Assembly (NCBI GenBank): GCA_022447685.1
Contig: JAKVAO010000018.1
Location: 1 to 37,046 of the forward strand
DNA length: 37,046 bases
Direction of reading: 5' to 3'
Source of the DNA: Candidatus Caenarcanales bacterium
Lineage (GTDB): Bacteria; Cyanobacteriota; Vampirovibrionia; LMEP-6097
The notes under the pieces are model-generated. The model ran no database searches and had not been told where the DNA came from. It saw only the letters and a program-made list of their open reading frames with translations. Within the stretch, counting starts at the first letter, position 1; every line of letters starts with the position of its first letter. Positions 34,891 to 37,046 of the stretch are shown here, one piece after another. Made by a program: the position numbers and the translations under genes.

Positions 34891-35798
34891 ACGATCTCGA
34901 ATCTATACTTAATTATATTGATAGTAGCTCAAAAAAGCTAATTGCAGTTCTTGGTCCTACCTGTACTGGGAAAAGTGATATTGCAATTGCAATTGCAAAG
35001 CATATTGATGCGGAGATTATTAATTGTGATAGTAGGTTGATTTTTCAAGAGATGAATATTGGGACTGCTAAGCCTAGTGAAGAGGAGCTTGGGGAAGTAA
35101 AGCATCATCTCGTGAATATTAGAAAACCTGATGAGATTTATTCAGCTGCTAATTATAGAAAAGATTTTGATGAGATTATAGATGCCCATAGAGACGCTGA
35201 TGGCAACTTGAATAAAAAGTTTGTAGTTGTTGGTGGTACTGGTTTATACGCTAAGGCTGCGCTTGAGAATTTGAATATGCCGGAGACTGGTTCAAATACT
35301 GAACTTAGAGAGGAGTTGAAAGCAAAGGAAACAGAAGAACTTGCTCAAATGCTAAAAGAGCTTGACCCAAAAGCATATCTGCAGGTGGATATGGATAATA
35401 AAGTTAGGTTGATCAGGGCAATAGAATTGGTGAAGGATTCTGGTAAGACCTTGGCTCAGATCCGTTCTAAAGCTAGTGAAGATAGATATGATACCTGTTA
35501 TTTAGCTTTGAATTTTGAAAGAAGGCGTGCTTTATATGATCTTATAAATGCAAGAGTTATTAGAATGATCAGGAAAGGTTTGGTGCATGAGGTAGAAGCA
35601 CTTCTCAATAAATATGGTGAAACTCAGACTCTAATGAGTACTATCGGTTATAAGGAAATAATTTCATATTTGAAAGGCGAGAAAGCTAGCTTGAGCGAGG
35701 CTAGAAGAGAGATTCAGCTTAAAACTAGACGCTATGCTAAGAAACAGATGACCTGGTTTAGAGCTAATCCGAAGATTAAGTGGTTTTATCGGGATTAG
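34884..35798 (+). CDS. miaA: tRNA dimethylallyltransferase MiaA
   Basis: The 304-residue protein has P-loop GPTCTGKS (24-31), then NCDSR and NIGTAKPSEEE, HHLVNI and VVGGTGLYAKA, and the C-terminal LMSTIGYKEI and TRRYAKKQMTWFR. It adds dimethylallyl to A37 of tRNAs that read U-starting codons. Length is typical. The ATG at 34884 has AAGGA 12-16 bases upstream and about 20 residues before the P-loop core; no better later start is seen. It overlaps the start of the divergent 7TM-HD gene, so the 5' ends are interleaved. Confidence 0.96.
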   Translation: MSYDLESILNYIDSSSKKLIAVLGPTCTGKSDIAIAIAKHIDAEIINCDSRLIFQEMNIGTAKPSEEELGEVKHHLVNIRKPDEIYSAANYRKDFDEIIDAHRDADGNLNKKFVVVGGTGLYAKAALENLNMPETGSNTELREELKAKETEELAQMLKELDPKAYLQVDMDNKVRLIRAIELVKDSGKTLAQIRSKASEDRYDTCYLALNFERRRALYDLINARVIRMIRKGLVHEVEALLNKYGETQTLMSTIGYKEIISYLKGEKASLSEARREIQLKTRRYAKKQMTWFRANPKIKWFYRD

Positions 35799-35862
35799 AA
35801 TTTTTAATCCATTCTACTGATTAAAATCAATATGTTTTTATGTTATTATTTTATTCCTAGGT

Positions 35863-35874
35863 AGATTGCAATCT
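35863..35874. promoter_or_regulatory. 12-bp perfect palindrome upstream of the putative lipoprotein gene, candidate operator
   Basis: AGATTGCAATCT reads the same on both strands and ends 32 bases before the TTG start at 35907. Such a compact dyad is typical of a dimeric repressor site. I see no second copy in the window's gene-free stretches and cannot name a regulator. Confidence 0.35.
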
Positions 35875-35906
35875 TATCTGGAATTGTTTAAAAGGAAGCT
35901 TATATT

Positions 35907-36752
35907 TTGAATAATTTAGTCGGGAAAATCGTTGAGAACCCTGTTGTAAGAGGTTTTACTGCTGCAACATTATTAACCGCTACAGCTGCTTGTAACGATA
36001 TTCATGAAACTGGTCCTTGTCCAGATTTGAATAGAGAAGTGATTTCTAAAGTCATAGATGAGAATAATCATCTTTCTATACATTCTAATAAGGCTATAGC
36101 TTCACCTGTTAAAAATGAATATAAAAATATGGCTGATGCTATTTGTGATGCTATGAGTAATTTGCATAATCTTGAGTCTAAACAGTTTGATAAGTTACAA
36201 GCTTCTCAAGATAAGTCGAAGAAACTCGAGCAAAATTATAAGTCTTTTGGTGAAGCTTTCTCCCAGATTTTAGATTCTGATTTAGAATTCAATGATTCTG
36301 GTTCTAAATTTGTTAATCTAGACAAGAATGACCAGGAACTTTATAAACTTGAATTTAGAGCTGTTGTTGTAAGGGATTCTGTTTATGTATATGCTAGTCC
36401 TGACTTAACTCACTCTAAGACTGAAGAAAGATTTAGAGATAAAGATAAAGTTCAATTTGCTCTTCGCTTCACATTGAATAAGGATGGTTCTATGAGTGCA
36501 GCTATTGGTCAGAATCAACTTATAAAACCTGAAAATATATCTGATTTGACTTCAGATCTTAAGGAATTTGCAAATAAACACAAAGAAGCTTTTAAATATA
36601 TTATTCTGCAACAAGCTGGTGGAGCAAGTGAGAATAATGAACCTCCTAAAAATCAAAAAAAGTATGAGCTGCCTCATCGTAAGCAGAACATTAGAAAATT
36701 ATTCATACGCAAAAAGAATGTCGCTAAAAATGAAAATAGCGCGATTGTTTAA
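35907..36752 (+). CDS. Putative lipoprotein of unknown function (281 residues)
   Basis: The best start is TTG at 35907, which has AAGGAAG (35892-35898) at good spacing. The N-terminus (NNLVGKIVENPVVRGFTAATLLTATAAC) looks like a short signal ending in a lipobox-like TAAC with Cys29, though Thr at -3 and the weak hydrophobic core make this uncertain. The rest is a soluble domain with a Lys-rich helix (about 90-115), a beta-like region (YKLEFRAVVVRDSVYVYASPD, about 149-169) and a very basic C-terminal tail (HRKQNIRKLFIRKKNV). I do not recognise the family. It stands alone between miaA and a terminator. Confidence 0.6.
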   Translation: MNNLVGKIVENPVVRGFTAATLLTATAACNDIHETGPCPDLNREVISKVIDENNHLSIHSNKAIASPVKNEYKNMADAICDAMSNLHNLESKQFDKLQASQDKSKKLEQNYKSFGEAFSQILDSDLEFNDSGSKFVNLDKNDQELYKLEFRAVVVRDSVYVYASPDLTHSKTEERFRDKDKVQFALRFTLNKDGSMSAAIGQNQLIKPENISDLTSDLKEFANKHKEAFKYIILQQAGGASENNEPPKNQKKYELPHRKQNIRKLFIRKKNVAKNENSAIV

Positions 36753-36772
36753 TTAAACCACGCCATTTTTTT
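36733..36772 (+). terminator. Probable rho-independent terminator after the putative lipoprotein gene
   Basis: An imperfect hairpin overlaps the stop codon: outer arms AAAAT.GCG and CGC.ATTTT, with inner GTTT-AATT-AAAC. Seven T follow (36766-36772). The inner mismatches make it weaker than the other terminators here. Confidence 0.55.
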
Positions 36773-36795
36773 CTTTTCGGAAGAAAACTATTCAG

Positions 36796-37043
36796 TTAGG
36801 GAGTCAAGGATAAATTTTCAAGTCCTGGCTTTCTAGCTATCAAATCCCAATCATCTATCGGCTCATCTACAAGTGTGCTACCTAAGGCGATACCACTTGA
36901 GTTAGGAGCTATATTTCTATTTATGCTTGGATTTAAAACATCTGTCTTGCTTCTTTCAGGTATGCTTATTAATACCAAGTAAATTAATTATTTCGGAGTT
37001 CAGTCCATTTTCTTGAACATAGCTCCTTAATTTTATTTTTCAT
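36796..37043 (-). other. Right edge: short broken minus-strand frames, possible remnant gene
   Basis: A minus-strand ATG at 37043 encodes 19 residues (MKNKIKELCSRKWTELRNN) and stops at 36984. A second frame, open from about 36987 and startable only at a TTG at 36978, encodes 60 residues with no ribosome site and no recognised family. One frame change would join them into about 80 residues, so this may be a decayed small gene. Otherwise I see nothing in this stretch. Confidence 0.25.
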
Positions 37044-37046
37044 ATT

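Noticed and set aside
35794..35812. Hairpin GGATTA...TAATCC at the end of miaA as a terminator
   Set aside because: The stem is only six A/T-rich pairs and no T tract follows.

Overview
The window reads as a chromosomal segment of an AT-rich, diderm, non-photosynthetic relative of Cyanobacteria (Melainabacteria / Vampirovibrionia type). The best lineage marker is a Ycf23/DUF561 protein (25967..26752, minus), a family largely confined to cyanobacteria, plastids and their relatives. An LptF/LptG permease, a TolC-type outer-membrane protein and a HlyD adaptor show an outer membrane. TGA acts as a normal stop. The lineage call is inference from single-gene recognition; no phylogeny was run.

Layout. 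1-426: C-terminal piece of an unrecognised, probably membrane protein. 404-5797 (minus): four genes joined by ATGA overlaps, encoding a type I secretion system (ABC exporter, HlyD adaptor, TolC channel) plus a SAM-methyltransferase-like protein. 5824-5850: a strong UUCG-loop terminator separating this operon from the next gene upstream. 5877-13796 (minus): a 2639-residue secreted subtilisin-like protease with GLUG blocks, cadherin-like domains, a jelly-roll and very acidic repeat linkers. 14003-14086: tRNA-Leu(UAG). 14168-22126 (plus): a 2652-residue protein with no signal peptide and no cysteine, carrying EF-hand-like loops, a jelly-roll-like domain and long helical repeats. A perfect match to the cyanobacterial Pho-box consensus lies just upstream of it.

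22213-22832: rpmI-rplT with its own terminator. 22902-28997 (minus): a likely operon cysD-cysN-ycf23-LptF/G-dnaG. 29105-31949 (plus): a second cysteine-free, helical, signal-less large protein whose 5' part is broken by a stop and a frame change. 31936-34890 (minus): a PgpH-like 7TM-HD phosphodiesterase followed by a glyoxalase-II-like hydrolase. 34884-35798: miaA, whose start overlaps the divergent 7TM-HD start. 35907-36752: a putative lipoprotein behind a 12-bp perfect palindrome. The last 250 bases hold only short broken frames.

The candidate undescribed system is the 22-kb left half: a coupled type I exporter beside two giant, apparently extracellular proteins that may share a jelly-roll domain. 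One giant is a Sec-dependent protease. The other has the general properties of a type I substrate (no signal peptide, no cysteine, acidic, Ca-binding-like loops) but no RTX nonapeptides. A possible phosphate-starvation operator in front of the latter suggests secretion tied to nutrient acquisition. Which protein the exporter carries is inference.
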